Position numbers and translations under genes: made by a program. Source: Ignavibacterium sp. (GTDB taxonomy: Bacteria; Bacteroidota; Ignavibacteria; Ignavibacteriales; Ignavibacteriaceae). Taken from it: DNA of 64,000 nt. The notes under the pieces are model-generated. The model saw only the letters and a list, made by a program, of their open reading frames with translations, made no database searches and was not told where the DNA came from. Below are positions 1-11,075 of this stretch, one piece after another. The stretch lies in contig JAVSMP010000001.1 in NCBI GenBank assembly GCA_032027145.1, positions 1,516,903-1,580,902 on the forward strand. Reading direction: 5' to 3'. Numbering within the stretch: position 1 is the first letter of the stretch; every line of letters begins with the position of its first letter.

Positions 1-1865
1 TCCAAAGCTGAATAACCTTGCTTGCTTTCAACGACATTTAAAATGTGAACCTGATCTTGTTCGAGATATGCAATTCCAAATGCAACTTCGGCTGCATGCT
101 TTGATGCTTTGCTTCCGTTAGTGGGGACTAAAATACTGCAAGGCTTCCAATCCTCAGATATTTCACTTCTCTGAACAACAATGCTTGTGCAAGGAGATAA
201 CCTGACAAGATTATCAACAATAGGATTAAACAACATATCCGAATTTTTATTTCTTTCAGTTGCACCGACTATCAGAAGATCATAATCTTTTTTTACTTCC
301 TCAAGAATACTTTCGAGCGGATTGCTGCTTACAACAACCTTTTTAGTAACCGGCATTTGAGTAAAAAACTCTCCAAGCATATTAAGATATTGCATACTTG
401 CAGCTTTTTCTTCTTCACTTGAAATAGTAAAGAGTGTAACACTTAAATCAGTTTTTCTGCTTAGTCTTTCCAATATTCTGGCTTCGATTAGCTTTGTTGG
501 GGTTGACTGATTAACTGCTCTTGTTCGGACAGGAAGAAGTACGCGATGAATCTTATTCAAAATATTGTCTTTTAACTTCTCTTCCTTTTCCAGTCTTTTT
601 ATTTCTGCTTCCTCAATCTTAACGTGCTTTAAAGTCCATCTGAGCATAAACGGAGCCATTAGAGAAGTAACTACCGACATAATTATAATTAGAGAAAAAA
701 TTTCTTGTGAGATAATTCCCACAGATAATCCTATCGTAGCAATAATTATTTGAATCGCACCACGGGCATTTAAGCCGGAGCTAAATGATAAAGCTGTCCA
801 ATGATCGCTCTTTCCATATAAACGTGCACCAAGATAAACCCCGGCTATCTTACTTACTGTTGCTATTGCTATTAATCCAATACCAATAATTAAAAGCTCG
901 GGTTCTAACAAAGGGGTAAGATTTACTTTTAATCCGGCAGCAGCAAAAAATATTGGTGCAAAAATTCCAAAAGTAATGCTTTCTAATCTGTCTATTGATT
1001 CTTCAGGAATAGCGGGTATCCGTGAAAATACAATGCCGGCAACAAAAGCTCCAAGCACAGCTTCTAATCTTAAAGACTGGGCAATTGCTCCGAGTCCTAC
1101 ACTGAATAAAATCAAAATTGTTAAAATTTTATATTGACTTTGGATTGAGTTCTGTGCAAAACTGATAGTTTTTGCTGCAATCCATTTGCCGGCAACAAAA
1201 CTTACTGAAATAAACAGCGCAACTTTTCCGATAGAGAATAAAACATTTTGTGCAGTTATTACTCCAAATTCTATTAGTCCAAGTACTATTGATAAAACAA
1301 TCCACGCGGCAGTATCATCTATCATCCCGGCAGCAATTGTAATTTGACCGATATCTCGTCGGATTAAATTTAAATCAATTAATACTTTTGCAATTACAGG
1401 TATTGATGAGACTGAAATTGCAGTTGCAATAAACAAAGAAAAGACAATTCTTTTTGAAGGATCAATTAATAACGAATCGGGTATTAGGAAGCAAAATCCA
1501 AATCCAAGAATCAATGGTAAAATCAAGCCGCCTATAGCAGTTCCAAAAGCTTTTTTAGAATGATGCTTAATCAGAGCAAGGTCAGTTTCGAGACCTGTTA
1601 TCAATAACAGCAGCATTGCTCCAATTAAACTTACAACTTCAAGCAGGTTTGTTCCATCTATTGACTTAACGGACATAAAATCCGAAAATCCCGGGATTGC
1701 CCCAAGCAGCGAAGGACCTAAGATAACACCCGCCAGTATTTCACCAATTACACTTGGCTGTCCGACTTTTAAAAATATCTCACCAAGTATTCTTGCAAAA
1801 AGCAGCAGCAAGAAAAACTGAAAAAGCAGATATAAAATATCGTTATGAAATGATGCTTCAATCAT
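1..1865 (-). CDS. Kef/CPA2-type cation:proton antiporter with C-terminal UspA-like region (3' end outside window)
   Basis: The frame is open from an ATG at 1865 down to the window edge, giving 621 codons and no stop. The first ~400 residues are strongly hydrophobic, with 12 or so membrane segments and motifs usual in Na/H exchanger (CPA2) proteins, such as GEILAGVILGPSLLG near the N-terminus and MIDDTAAW in the middle of the membrane part. After about residue 400 the protein becomes soluble and shows UspA-like segments (LLPVRTRAVNQ, then ILVPTNGSKASKHAAEVA), as in antiporters fused to universal stress domains. It should exchange K+ or Na+ for protons across the inner membrane. It is divergent from enolase, with 261 bp between them. 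The ion cannot be told from sequence. Confidence 0.88.
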   Translation of the reverse strand, partial: MIEASFHNDILYLLFQFFLLLLFARILGEIFLKVGQPSVIGEILAGVILGPSLLGAIPGFSDFMSVKSIDGTNLLEVVSLIGAMLLLLITGLETDLALIKHHSKKAFGTAIGGLILPLILGFGFCFLIPDSLLIDPSKRIVFSLFIATAISVSSIPVIAKVLIDLNLIRRDIGQITIAAGMIDDTAAWIVLSIVLGLIEFGVITAQNVLFSIGKVALFISVSFVAGKWIAAKTISFAQNSIQSQYKILTILILFSVGLGAIAQSLRLEAVLGAFVAGIVFSRIPAIPEESIDRLESITFGIFAPIFFAAAGLKVNLTPLLEPELLIIGIGLIAIATVSKIAGVYLGARLYGKSDHWTALSFSSGLNARGAIQIIIATIGLSVGIISQEIFSLIIIMSVVTSLMAPFMLRWTLKHVKIEEAEIKRLEKEEKLKDNILNKIHRVLLPVRTRAVNQSTPTKLIEARILERLSRKTDLSVTLFTISSEEEKAASMQYLNMLGEFFTQMPVTKKVVVSSNPLESILEEVKKDYDLLIVGATERNKNSDMLFNPIVDNLVRLSPCTSIVVQRSEISEDWKPCSILVPTNGSKASKHAAEVAFGIAYLEQDQVHILNVVESKQGYSAL

Positions 1866-2123
1866 TTGGTTTTCTATCAAGCCTTTAATTTAGTTTTATT
1901 AATAGATTAAATCGAAATAATAATTATTGAATTTAAGATGCAAAGTAACTAAAAGAACTAATATAATAAACGGAGGTAAAGGCTGGTTTAATCACTTATT
2001 CTTATCAGTTAAAAAATTAAAAGAATATGAATGTTAAATATTTCACTTCCATTTTACATTTAGCTAATTTTGATGAGTAAAATAAAGAGATTTTTGAATT
2101 AATAAGAGAAAAATCAGGAGTAA

Positions 2124-3422
<1,299 letters not shown>

Positions 3423-3679
3423 ATTCATTGTGTTTAAGGCTGGTCTTTTTGTTATTACCTGACAATAAAGACTATGAAGAATTTAATGTACTCGATTCCG
3501 AAAGAGAATTTACGATTTAGAAATTCTTTTAGCTTCAGAAGTCTTTTGCTGCAAAGAAGGCGATTATAACAGTAATACTTTATGTATCGTTTCATATACA
3601 AGTATGGATGTCAAATAAATTAACTTTTAATAAAACATTATTATTTCTAAAAATATTTATAAACAACTAAGAGATTAAT

Positions 3680-5062
3680 ATGGTTATTAACTATCTGGAA
3701 AACAGTAAACAAATTATTAAAAAAAATAAAATTGAATTTGTTGACCTGAAAGCAATAGATTTATCTGGAAGACTTCATCATATAACTCTTCCTGTTTATC
3801 CTGATGTTCTGGATAAACTGATAAGTGAGGGGGTAGGGTTTGATGGCTCCAGTTACGGATTCAGAAAAGTTGAAAACAGTGATATGATTTTAATACCTGA
3901 TCTTTCAACCGCAAGAATTGATCCTTTCCGCGAAGCACCAACATTAAGTTTTTATTCTCATATTGTTCTTACCGATGAAAAGAGAAGTCCGTTCAGTCAG
4001 GATGGAAGATATCTTGCGAAAAAAGCTGAAGAGCTTTTAAAGAAAACAACCGGTGCAGATAAATCTTTGTGGGGACCTGAATTTGAATTTTATATCTTCT
4101 CTAAAGTTGAATATGATACAAGAACAGAATCCTCTTTTTACCGCATTGAAAGCGGAGAAGAGTTTTACAAAAAAGGCTATCACGCTGCAAATCCTTTTGA
4201 TGAATTTGATGACTTTAGAGATGAAGCTTGTAAACTCTTAAGAGCACAGGGAGTGGAAGTAAAATATCATCATCACGAAGTTGGTGAAAAGGGACAGCAG
4301 GAAATAGAAACTTATTTTAGTGATTTATTAACAACCGGCGATAACATTGTAACAGCTAAATATATACTCTTCAACTATGCTAAGCAAAAGGGGCTTAACA
4401 TTACCTTTATGCCTAAACCAATGTTTCAACAGGCAGGCAACGGAATGCATCTGCATTTCTATCTTACTAAAAAAGGAAAGAATGCGTTTTATAAAAAAGG
4501 TGAGTATGGAAATATAAACGAACTAGGAAGATATTTTATTGGCGGAATGTTAAAGCACGGACCGGCACTTGCTGCGTTTACTAATCCAAGTACTAACTCT
4601 TATAAAAGATTAGTCCCGGGATTTGAAGCACCTGTTGCATTAACCTATGGGCAGGGGAACAGGGCAAGTGCAATAAGAATTCCAAAATATATTTCTAATC
4701 CTGATGAAACAAGATTTGAATACCGTCCGCCTGATGCTACTGCAAATCCATATTATTGTACTATTGCAATGCTACTAGCTGGTATTGATGGTGTTGTTAA
4801 TAAAATTGATCCGGTTAAAGAAGGATATGGACCAATTGATAAGAATTTTCTTGACCCAAGCTATACTGAAAAGATTCATTTTCTTCCAAGGAATCTTGAA
4901 GAAGCTCTGGACGCTTTGGCAGTTGATAATGATTTCTTAAAACGCGGTGGAATTTTTACAGATGAACTGCTTGATCAATGGGTCAAAATAAAAAATGAAG
5001 AAATTCATTCTATAAACACTATGCCACATCCGTTTGAATTTAAGATGTATTTTAATCTATAA
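3680..5062 (+). CDS. glnA: Glutamine synthetase, type I, without the adenylylation tyrosine
   Basis: The 460-residue protein condenses ammonia and glutamate to glutamine using ATP. Motifs in order: the GFDGSSYGF loop near 55, GPEFEFYIF (metal-ligand glutamates) near 130, GNGMHLHFYL in the middle, NSYKRLVPGFEAP, and RIPKY followed by RFEYRPPDATANPY. The region that carries the adenylylated tyrosine in the enteric I-beta enzymes (NLYDLP type) reads PRNLEEALDAL here, with no tyrosine. This enzyme is therefore probably of the I-alpha class, controlled by feedback or protein binding rather than adenylylation. A strong hairpin terminator follows. A P-II gene lies 3.2 kb downstream on the other strand. 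Confidence 0.96.
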   Translation: MVINYLENSKQIIKKNKIEFVDLKAIDLSGRLHHITLPVYPDVLDKLISEGVGFDGSSYGFRKVENSDMILIPDLSTARIDPFREAPTLSFYSHIVLTDEKRSPFSQDGRYLAKKAEELLKKTTGADKSLWGPEFEFYIFSKVEYDTRTESSFYRIESGEEFYKKGYHAANPFDEFDDFRDEACKLLRAQGVEVKYHHHEVGEKGQQEIETYFSDLLTTGDNIVTAKYILFNYAKQKGLNITFMPKPMFQQAGNGMHLHFYLTKKGKNAFYKKGEYGNINELGRYFIGGMLKHGPALAAFTNPSTNSYKRLVPGFEAPVALTYGQGNRASAIRIPKYISNPDETRFEYRPPDATANPYYCTIAMLLAGIDGVVNKIDPVKEGYGPIDKNFLDPSYTEKIHFLPRNLEEALDALAVDNDFLKRGGIFTDELLDQWVKIKNEEIHSINTMPHPFEFKMYFNL

Positions 5063-5088
5063 ATAGATTTCTTTTCTTCGATTTAACT

Positions 5089-5122
5089 GCCCGTTAATTA
5101 CAAAGTTAACGGGCTTTTTTTT
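5089..5122 (+). terminator. Rho-independent terminator of glnA
   Basis: A perfect 9-bp stem (GCCCGTTAA / TTAACGGGC) with an 8-nt loop is followed directly by eight T residues. It begins 26 nt after the glutamine synthetase stop codon. Confidence 0.93.
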
Positions 5123-5432
5123 GCTTTTTATAATTTATTATTGATATGTGCGGTTGGTATTCTTAAAGAAGTTTGGTGATTTACACTTTTTAATATTTAT
5201 TTGTACCCATATGTTTACTGAAACAGTTTAAGACAAAGTCGAAGGGTAGTTTTTACTCAAGATTATAAATCTGAAAAACGCTCTTAAATTACTATAAGAA
5301 CTCTTAAAGTTTATCACCTTAAATTCTCAAATAGTTTATCAATAGAATATTTATTTCTTTTCTCGTTTAAAAAGGTTACTCGAATTTTATTTAACTATGA
5401 TTAAATATTATTTCAAATTACTGTTTATCCTT
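5123..5432. other. Intergenic, no gene seen
   Basis: About 310 AT-rich bases between the glnA terminator and the transporter gene. I find no coding frame with a plausible start, no tRNA and no clear promoter motif. Confidence 0.6.
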
Positions 5433-6317
5433 ATGTCGTATATTGGTGAGTTAAGCGCAGTTCTTACCGCATTTCTTTGGTCCGGTACTTCATTAGCATT
5501 TTCATCTGCTACTGAAAAAATTGGTTCACTTCAGGTAAATATCAGCAGATTATTGTTAGCGTCAGCCTTTCTTATTGTAACAATATTTTTGATGGGTTAT
5601 AATTTTAATCTGTCTGAATCTCAGTTTGTTAATCTGATTATAAGCGGTGTTATTGGTTTAGTAGTAGGTGATTCATTTCTGTTTAAAAGTTATCAATTAG
5701 TTGGTGCACGGATTAGCATGCTGCTAATGTCCCTTTCGCCGGGAATGTCTGCTATCTTAGCATTTGTATTACTCGAGGAGCGAATAACACCGGTAGGTGT
5801 TTCAGGTATTTTTATAACAATTGCAGGAATAATGCTTGTAGTTCTTGAAAGGAATAATGGATCAAAATATAAAAATTCCAGATTAGGGATAATTTATGGT
5901 TTTATTGCTGCACTTGGGCAGGCAACAGGATTGATATTTGCAAAGTATGCGTTTGATGAAGGATATCTAGCTGCATTTGTTGCTACCTTCGTTAGAATAT
6001 TTTCGTCTGTTCTGATCATTCTGCCGCTGGCATTTTTGTTTAAAAGATTTAGTAATCCATTAACTATGTTTACTAAAAACAAATCAGTATTCGGTTCAAT
6101 ATTTTTAGGGACAATCTTAGGTCCCTATTTGGGAATTACATTTAGTTTAATATCTATTGAATATACAAAAGTTGGAATTGCTGCCACACTTATGGCAACT
6201 CCACCTATAATTATGCTTCCAATGGTAAGATATCTTTACAAAGAAAAATTATCATGGCGTGCTATAATAGGTGCTTTAATTGCAGTTGTTGGTGTTGGTT
6301 TGATGTTCTTAAGCTGA
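5433..6317 (+). CDS. DMT-superfamily (EamA) transporter
   Basis: About 294 residues from the ATG at 5433, almost wholly hydrophobic, with ten predicted membrane segments in two five-helix halves, the usual layout of EamA drug/metabolite transporters. Typical family features are the first helix (ELSAVLTAFLWSGT), a conserved-type GDSFLFKSYQLVGARIS segment at the third and fourth helices, and the end-of-half pattern LLEERITP repeated as LYKEKLSW. It should export or import a small metabolite across the inner membrane; the substrate is unknown. An in-frame ATG at 5397 would add 12 residues, but neither start has a good ribosome-binding site. I chose 5433 because MSYIGEL is where family members usually begin. 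Confidence 0.85.
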   Translation: MSYIGELSAVLTAFLWSGTSLAFSSATEKIGSLQVNISRLLLASAFLIVTIFLMGYNFNLSESQFVNLIISGVIGLVVGDSFLFKSYQLVGARISMLLMSLSPGMSAILAFVLLEERITPVGVSGIFITIAGIMLVVLERNNGSKYKNSRLGIIYGFIAALGQATGLIFAKYAFDEGYLAAFVATFVRIFSSVLIILPLAFLFKRFSNPLTMFTKNKSVFGSIFLGTILGPYLGITFSLISIEYTKVGIAATLMATPPIIMLPMVRYLYKEKLSWRAIIGALIAVVGVGLMFLS

Positions 6318-6848
6318 GAAATGTTATAAGGTTAAAATAATAACTTGCTTTTTAGGTTGTACAAAAAGTAGTAGGCTTTAGCTTGTACAAAATTTACAAA
6401 GTTGCTGAATTAAGGACGCTGAGTTTTTATACTCTTTGTTAACTAAATACCTTCTTAACCTTTCAATATTTTTTTAAAGTTACCTCAGTTAGTAAACAAC
6501 GGAGTTTTCAATCAGAAATTTAAAAAGACAGACTAAATATTTCTTCTTATTTTATAACATAAAACAGGTGGGATAGTTTCTCAATTCCCACTTCAATTCC
6601 AATCACATATTTAAGTACAGAAGCAGCAGCTTCAAGATTTAAACCCACAAGCAATTTTACATCTGAATGGTATGATACAGCTTAAACCATTTAGATCAGT
6701 GAGTTTCAGGTTTAAGATTTGAGTGAGAAAAATTTTAGGATATAGTAAAATCCGCTTGTGTGATTAGTTACAACTTTTAAGCTTATTTAGATTAAATAAA
6801 AATAAAAGATTATATTTGTTCAGTAAACTGTTAAAAAAAAGATAAGTT
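6318..6848. other. Intergenic, one unexplained short open frame on the minus strand
   Basis: 531 AT-rich bases. The minus strand between about 6688 and 6560 is open for some 44 codons without a start and reads as protein-like (for example GLNLEAAASVLKYVIGIE), which may be the decayed end of a lost gene. The complementary segments GTGGGA/TCCCAC around 6569-6592 could form a weak hairpin. No gene can be supported. Confidence 0.4.
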
Positions 6849-7715
6849 ATGAATAAAATAAGTATCAGAAACGGAATTTTTGCGTTTCTTTTAGTGTTAG
6901 TTTTAATGCCGATTGGGCATGCATTAATGGTCTTAAATGATGAACTATTAGCAGATCAAAAATATATTGGAGCTATCGCTTTAGGCTTTTTAGGAATTGT
7001 GCTGCTCATTTCTGGAATAAAAATAAAATCTAACGAAACCACTGCTACAATACTTGGATTTTTAGGAGCAATTCTGGTATGGACTGGTTGGGTGGAATTC
7101 TCGTTTATGTGGATTGCGGAGAAAGAAAATGTTGCCAATCTGGTTAAAGGCGATATTATCATTACAAAACGAGAATATCTCGTAATGTTATCATCACTGG
7201 GTATTTTAATGACTATGACATTTTATTTCCTGTTTACAAGAACTAATTGCACTTTTTTTATCTGGTTTCAAAAAGTGTTTGGATTCAGAGAAGATATCCT
7301 GACACAAACAGGCTATAAAAAACCAAATGCAGTAGTAGTATTTGGAGAAACAATTATGATTGTCTGGTTCTTCTATATTCTCTTATTAATTGTTTACGAT
7401 GATAAAATTGCCGGCGACCATCATTGGGCAACTCTTGTTGCTGCATGGGGTTCATTGCTCTGGTCTATCTATTTGATTAACCGGCTGTTAAGAATTATGT
7501 CATTTGATTATGCAATACGCTATGCAGTTCCAACTGTTGTTATTTTCTGGAATTTCATTGAGATCGTTGGTCGCTGGGGTTTATTTAAAGAAATTTGGGT
7601 ACATCCTTTAGAATACTTGTTTGAAGTTTCTCTGTTCTTTATTTCGTTGGCAGTGCTTTTATTTTTCATTATAAGAAATCCTTCTTTTAACAGAGATCGA
7701 AAGATGACGACTTAA
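6849..7715 (+). CDS. Integral membrane protein of unknown function
   Basis: 288 residues with about seven hydrophobic segments (roughly 8-28, 40-57, 67-85, 115-133, 172-190, 200-222, 255-280). The segment after the third helix is acidic and may face the periplasm. I do not recognise a family. Visible oddities are the aromatic-rich helix WTGWVEFSFMWIA and an HH pair in AGDHHWATLV just before the fifth helix, which could bind a metal or haem, although nothing else supports that. The gene stands alone, with more than 500 bp free on each side. The start has only a weak upstream purine stretch (AAAAAAAGATAAGTT). Confidence 0.75.
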   Translation: MNKISIRNGIFAFLLVLVLMPIGHALMVLNDELLADQKYIGAIALGFLGIVLLISGIKIKSNETTATILGFLGAILVWTGWVEFSFMWIAEKENVANLVKGDIIITKREYLVMLSSLGILMTMTFYFLFTRTNCTFFIWFQKVFGFREDILTQTGYKKPNAVVVFGETIMIVWFFYILLLIVYDDKIAGDHHWATLVAAWGSLLWSIYLINRLLRIMSFDYAIRYAVPTVVIFWNFIEIVGRWGLFKEIWVHPLEYLFEVSLFFISLAVLLFFIIRNPSFNRDRKMTT

Positions 7716-8222
7716 AGTATTTAATTTTTTTCTTCTTTCTTTTGTACTAAAACCACTTCTTTGTTGTTATTAATCTTGGATTAAAATGACAAAGAATTTG
7801 GTTTTTAAAACTTAATCTCATTACCAGAATTAAAACATATTTAGCACTTCAGTTGATTAAATATATTTTAATAATTTCCTCACATATTTCTGTCATTTCC
7901 GATAATTACAGAAGATACAGATGCACTTAATAGAAAAAAGGATTGTTACACTTCTATTTAATAATATTGATAAATCAGTTATCAAAATGCTGTGTTATTG
8001 CTGAAAGTTTGACAAGAGAAAAGTTATAAAAGATTTATGGAATATCAGGTAGTCAGGGTCAGATGATATGTTCATCACTGCGAAAATTTTCTCTGCATCT
8101 TAATATTTCACACCAGTCTAAAATGAGCTATAAGTCTGTTATTTGTTTAATCCCGACAGTGTTAATTCTATATTCTCCCTATTCGTTTCAATCAAAAGTA
8201 CAGAGAAATATATTTGATGTAA
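7716..8222. other. Intergenic, no gene seen
   Basis: 507 AT-rich bases between the membrane protein and the convergent P-II gene. Short frames here have neither a start with a ribosome-binding site nor recognisable protein content. I see no tRNA or strong terminator. Confidence 0.55.
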
Positions 8223-8564
8223 TTACAGCGCTATTTCGCCGCGTTCATTAGTTCTGATCTTAACTACATCATCAACAGTGGTTATAAATATTTTACCATC
8301 GCCCGGGTTATCAGTTTTTGCATTTTCCTGAATTGCTTTAACAACTGCTTCAGCCAGCTTATCATCTACAACCACTTCAACTTTTGTACGAGGAACAAAC
8401 TCAACTTTTTCATAAATCACTTTATCATCAGCTGATTTTGCTCTGCCTTTTCCAAAACCAATTATTTCAGAAATTGTAACTCCGGGTAATCCTTCAATCT
8501 GTTGAAGAGCTTCAATTACTTCCAATAATTTGATTGGTCTGATTATCGCTTTAATCTCTTTCAT
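8223..8564 (-). CDS. P-II family nitrogen regulatory protein
   Basis: 113 residues from the ATG at 8564, which has AGGA a few bases upstream; an in-frame TTG five codons earlier is less likely. The protein matches P-II: MKEIKAIIRP at the start, GVTISEIIGFGKGRAK leading into the T-loop, and the B-loop/C-terminal segment NPGDGKIFITTVDDVVKIRTNERGE. P-II trimers sense ATP/ADP and 2-oxoglutarate and regulate ammonium transport or nitrogen enzymes. The T-loop (SADDKVIYEKVEFVPRTK) does not align a tyrosine with the uridylylation site, Tyr51; its tyrosine lies one residue earlier. No amtB gene is adjacent. The barrel gene at 8790 is divergent. glnB or glnK cannot be decided. Confidence 0.92.
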   Translation of the reverse strand: MKEIKAIIRPIKLLEVIEALQQIEGLPGVTISEIIGFGKGRAKSADDKVIYEKVEFVPRTKVEVVVDDKLAEAVVKAIQENAKTDNPGDGKIFITTVDDVVKIRTNERGEIAL

Positions 8565-8709
8565 TTTTAGGTCCTGCAAAATTGATTAATGTAATTTAAT
8601 TACAACGTGAATTTAAAGAATAATAAGCAATAAATAGTATTATTCTAATAAGTTCTGAATAGCTGGAGAGTATTAGATTTTATCTGATTATCCTCTTGTG
8701 AATAAAGCA

Positions 8710-8762
8710 TGACAATATTTTTACAATTCGCTGACAATTGAGCATAAACAACTTTCTAAATT
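8710..8762 (+). promoter_or_regulatory. Triple 11-bp direct-repeat promoter site, copy 1
   Basis: Three units, TGACA, TTACA and TGACA, have their ACA triplets at 8712, 8723 and 8734, exactly 11 bp apart. Twenty nucleotides after the last unit is TAAATT (8757-8762), a plausible -10 hexamer 28 bp before the GTG start of the barrel gene. The same layout recurs six more times in the window. Spacing of one helical turn is typical of OmpR-family operators such as Pho boxes. Confidence 0.75.
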
Positions 8763-8789
8763 TCCACAAGACCAATTAGAGATATAGAA

Positions 8790-9464
8790 GTGAAAACAAA
8801 AATAATTTTAATTGTATTATTCTTGATTGCCAATCTATTCCCTCAGGTTAGAGAAATTAAATCAATTTCTTTCCTCAGCCAGGGTGATTTTGAAGTTAAT
8901 TTCTCAACGAGTCTCGGTGCGGCATTTTCTCGCTATCATTCAACTAATACAGACAAGTCTTTTAATTTTTATGATTCGACCTACTCTACAAACACATATA
9001 GTTCTGACCATTCCGGCAGAGATTTTCTATTTTTATTAAGTGCATCAATTGGTTATTATTTTATTGATGGATTAAGCTTTGAACCAGAGTTAGAAATTAA
9101 CTTGATTAGTTCTGATGAAATTTCAGTTTCAATATTAGCTAATCTTACTTACAATATTAGAACTTCGAGCAATAAAGTTATTCCTTATATAAAGCTTGGC
9201 TATGGATTGGGTAACTATTTAACCGATTACAATTATTATGGTGGTTCATCTGATAATTCTCTGGACACAAAAGTATTTAATGCTGCCCTCGGTATTAAGC
9301 TGGCACATAATCCGGGGTTAGTAATGCGACTGGAATTAAATTATAAATCCTATAGTAATGTTAACTCATACTCATATAGCAATTCATATAGTCAGACATC
9401 AACTGAAACAGAATCGGGTATAGATGCTCTTTCAATTGCGTTCGGATATTCAATATTATTTTGA
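8790..9464 (+). CDS. Outer-membrane beta-barrel protein, secreted by Sec
   Basis: 224 residues beginning with a signal peptide (MKTKIILIVLFLIANLFP). The rest alternates polar and aromatic/hydrophobic residues, as in a small eight- to ten-stranded barrel, and ends in an aromatic residue after SIAFGYSILF, the usual C-terminal barrel signature. Low-complexity Ser/Tyr/Asn stretches (NSYSYSNSYSQTSTET) probably form external loops. The start is GTG at 8790, with only a weak ribosome-binding site. It heads a three-gene plus-strand run with two lipoproteins and is preceded by the triple-repeat promoter site, so it is probably regulated with the other box-bearing genes. Ligand or function is unknown. 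Confidence 0.72.
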   Translation: MKTKIILIVLFLIANLFPQVREIKSISFLSQGDFEVNFSTSLGAAFSRYHSTNTDKSFNFYDSTYSTNTYSSDHSGRDFLFLLSASIGYYFIDGLSFEPELEINLISSDEISVSILANLTYNIRTSSNKVIPYIKLGYGLGNYLTDYNYYGGSSDNSLDTKVFNAALGIKLAHNPGLVMRLELNYKSYSNVNSYSYSNSYSQTSTETESGIDALSIAFGYSILF

Positions 9465-9485
9465 AAATAATTAGAGAGGACAAAA

Positions 9486-11075
9486 GTGAATAATATTCGA
9501 AATTTTATTAATTCAATTTCCTATCAGTCTATAATTATACTGATTAATATTGGATTAATTTTGCAAACCGCATGCGGAGATTCGAGGATCGGAAGAATAT
9601 TACAACCGCCTGAACAATTTGAACCAATTAAGGGATCGGAGGATTTACCATACTTAAAACTACATATGCAAAATGGAGATCTGTATGTGTTAGAAAATTG
9701 GTTAATAGACACCGATGCTGATACTGTTAATGGTAAAGGTAAACTATTTAATCTAAGCAGAGAGCTGATTGCTGAAAATAATTATAAAGTACCGATGAAG
9801 GATATTGTTTTGGCTGAGACAAATAAAATCAATTCTACTGGCAGTGGATTACTTGCTGCTTTAACAATAATTACAGGAGTATTTACAATTATTTGTATTG
9901 CTAATCCGAAAGCTTGTTTTGGCTCCTGCCCCACTTTTTATACTTTTAATGATGATGATTACATTGTTCAAACTGAAGGATTTTCATCAAGTATTTTACC
10001 ATCTTTAGAAGAAAGAGATCTGGATGCGTTATACAGAGTTAAACCGAATAACCGGAATTTTTCAATTCAATTACGAAATGAGGCATACGAAACACACGTA
10101 ATCCGATCGGCTAATTTATTAGCATTACAAAAACCAGATAATGGAAGGGTATTTTCTACTAAAGATGGAAAGTTTTATCAAGCAGTAAATTTAAGAGAAG
10201 CAAATTCGATTGTTGCTCCGGAAGGAAATATATCAGAAAAGCTTTGTTCGTTTGATGGAGTTGAAAGATTTAGTAATGCTGATTCGATTAATTTAGCTGA
10301 AAGGGAAACTATTGAAGTTGATTTAGATATTCGCGGATCAAACAATCCCGGAATTGTTATTGCCGCACGACAAACATTACTTACTACTTTTCTTTTTTAT
10401 CAGACATTAGCCTATCTCGGATCAACTGCCGGAGATTGGTTAGCTAATGTTGAGCGCAACGGGGCACAGTTCAAATCCCTTCTGGAAAATCCGCGCTCAG
10501 TTCTGGGTAATATTGATGTATTGATGCAGAATGAAAAAGGTGAATGGGAAAAAGTTGGTGAAGTTGGTGAAACTGGTCCGATTGCTACTGATATTAAAAT
10601 AGTTCCATTAAACAAGAATATTTATCGTGGGTCCGAAAGTTCATCATCAAAGATAAGATTGAGAATGGCTAAAGGACTTTGGCGGATAGACTATCTGGCA
10701 ATTGCTGATATTGGCAATGAAGTTAAACCAGTAATGATTCCTCCAACTTCTTCAACACCTTCATCTTTTGATAATAGTAATATAGTTGAGTTGCTTACTA
10801 ATCCGGATTCTGTTTTGATAACATATCCGGGAAATGAGTATTTTCTTAATTACATATTACCTGAAGACTATGATAATTATGAATTATTTATGGAGAGTCA
10901 GGGTTATTATCTTGAATGGATGAGACAGGAATGGTTAGGAGAAGAAAACCCTGATAAAGTTTTTCAAATGCTATTTAATCCACAACAATTTTATAAAGAT
11001 CTTGCACCTCAGTTCAAGAATATTGAAGCTGAGATGGAAGAAAAATTTTGGAGCAGCAAATATGTTTTACCATAA
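9486..11075 (+). CDS. Large lipoprotein of unknown function
   Basis: 529 residues starting with GTG, preceded by AGAGAGGA. The N-terminus is a lipoprotein signal with a lipobox-like LQTAC, placing the lipidated cysteine at about residue 30. Near 140 there is a hydrophobic stretch (LLAALTIITGVFTIICIANP) followed by a cysteine-rich segment CFGSCPTFYTFNDDDY. GSCPTxY segments of this kind occur in uncharacterised surface proteins, but I cannot name a family. It lies 21 bp after the barrel gene and overlaps the next lipoprotein gene by 14 bp, so the three are surely one operon at the envelope. The central hydrophobic stretch could be a second membrane segment. Confidence 0.75.
   Translation: MNNIRNFINSISYQSIIILINIGLILQTACGDSRIGRILQPPEQFEPIKGSEDLPYLKLHMQNGDLYVLENWLIDTDADTVNGKGKLFNLSRELIAENNYKVPMKDIVLAETNKINSTGSGLLAALTIITGVFTIICIANPKACFGSCPTFYTFNDDDYIVQTEGFSSSILPSLEERDLDALYRVKPNNRNFSIQLRNEAYETHVIRSANLLALQKPDNGRVFSTKDGKFYQAVNLREANSIVAPEGNISEKLCSFDGVERFSNADSINLAERETIEVDLDIRGSNNPGIVIAARQTLLTTFLFYQTLAYLGSTAGDWLANVERNGAQFKSLLENPRSVLGNIDVLMQNEKGEWEKVGEVGETGPIATDIKIVPLNKNIYRGSESSSSKIRLRMAKGLWRIDYLAIADIGNEVKPVMIPPTSSTPSSFDNSNIVELLTNPDSVLITYPGNEYFLNYILPEDYDNYELFMESQGYYLEWMRQEWLGEENPDKVFQMLFNPQQFYKDLAPQFKNIEAEMEEKFWSSKYVLP

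Noticed and set aside
8063-8251. 62-codon plus-strand frame
   Set aside because: It overlaps the end of the P-II gene, has no ribosome site and no protein-like pattern; a shadow.
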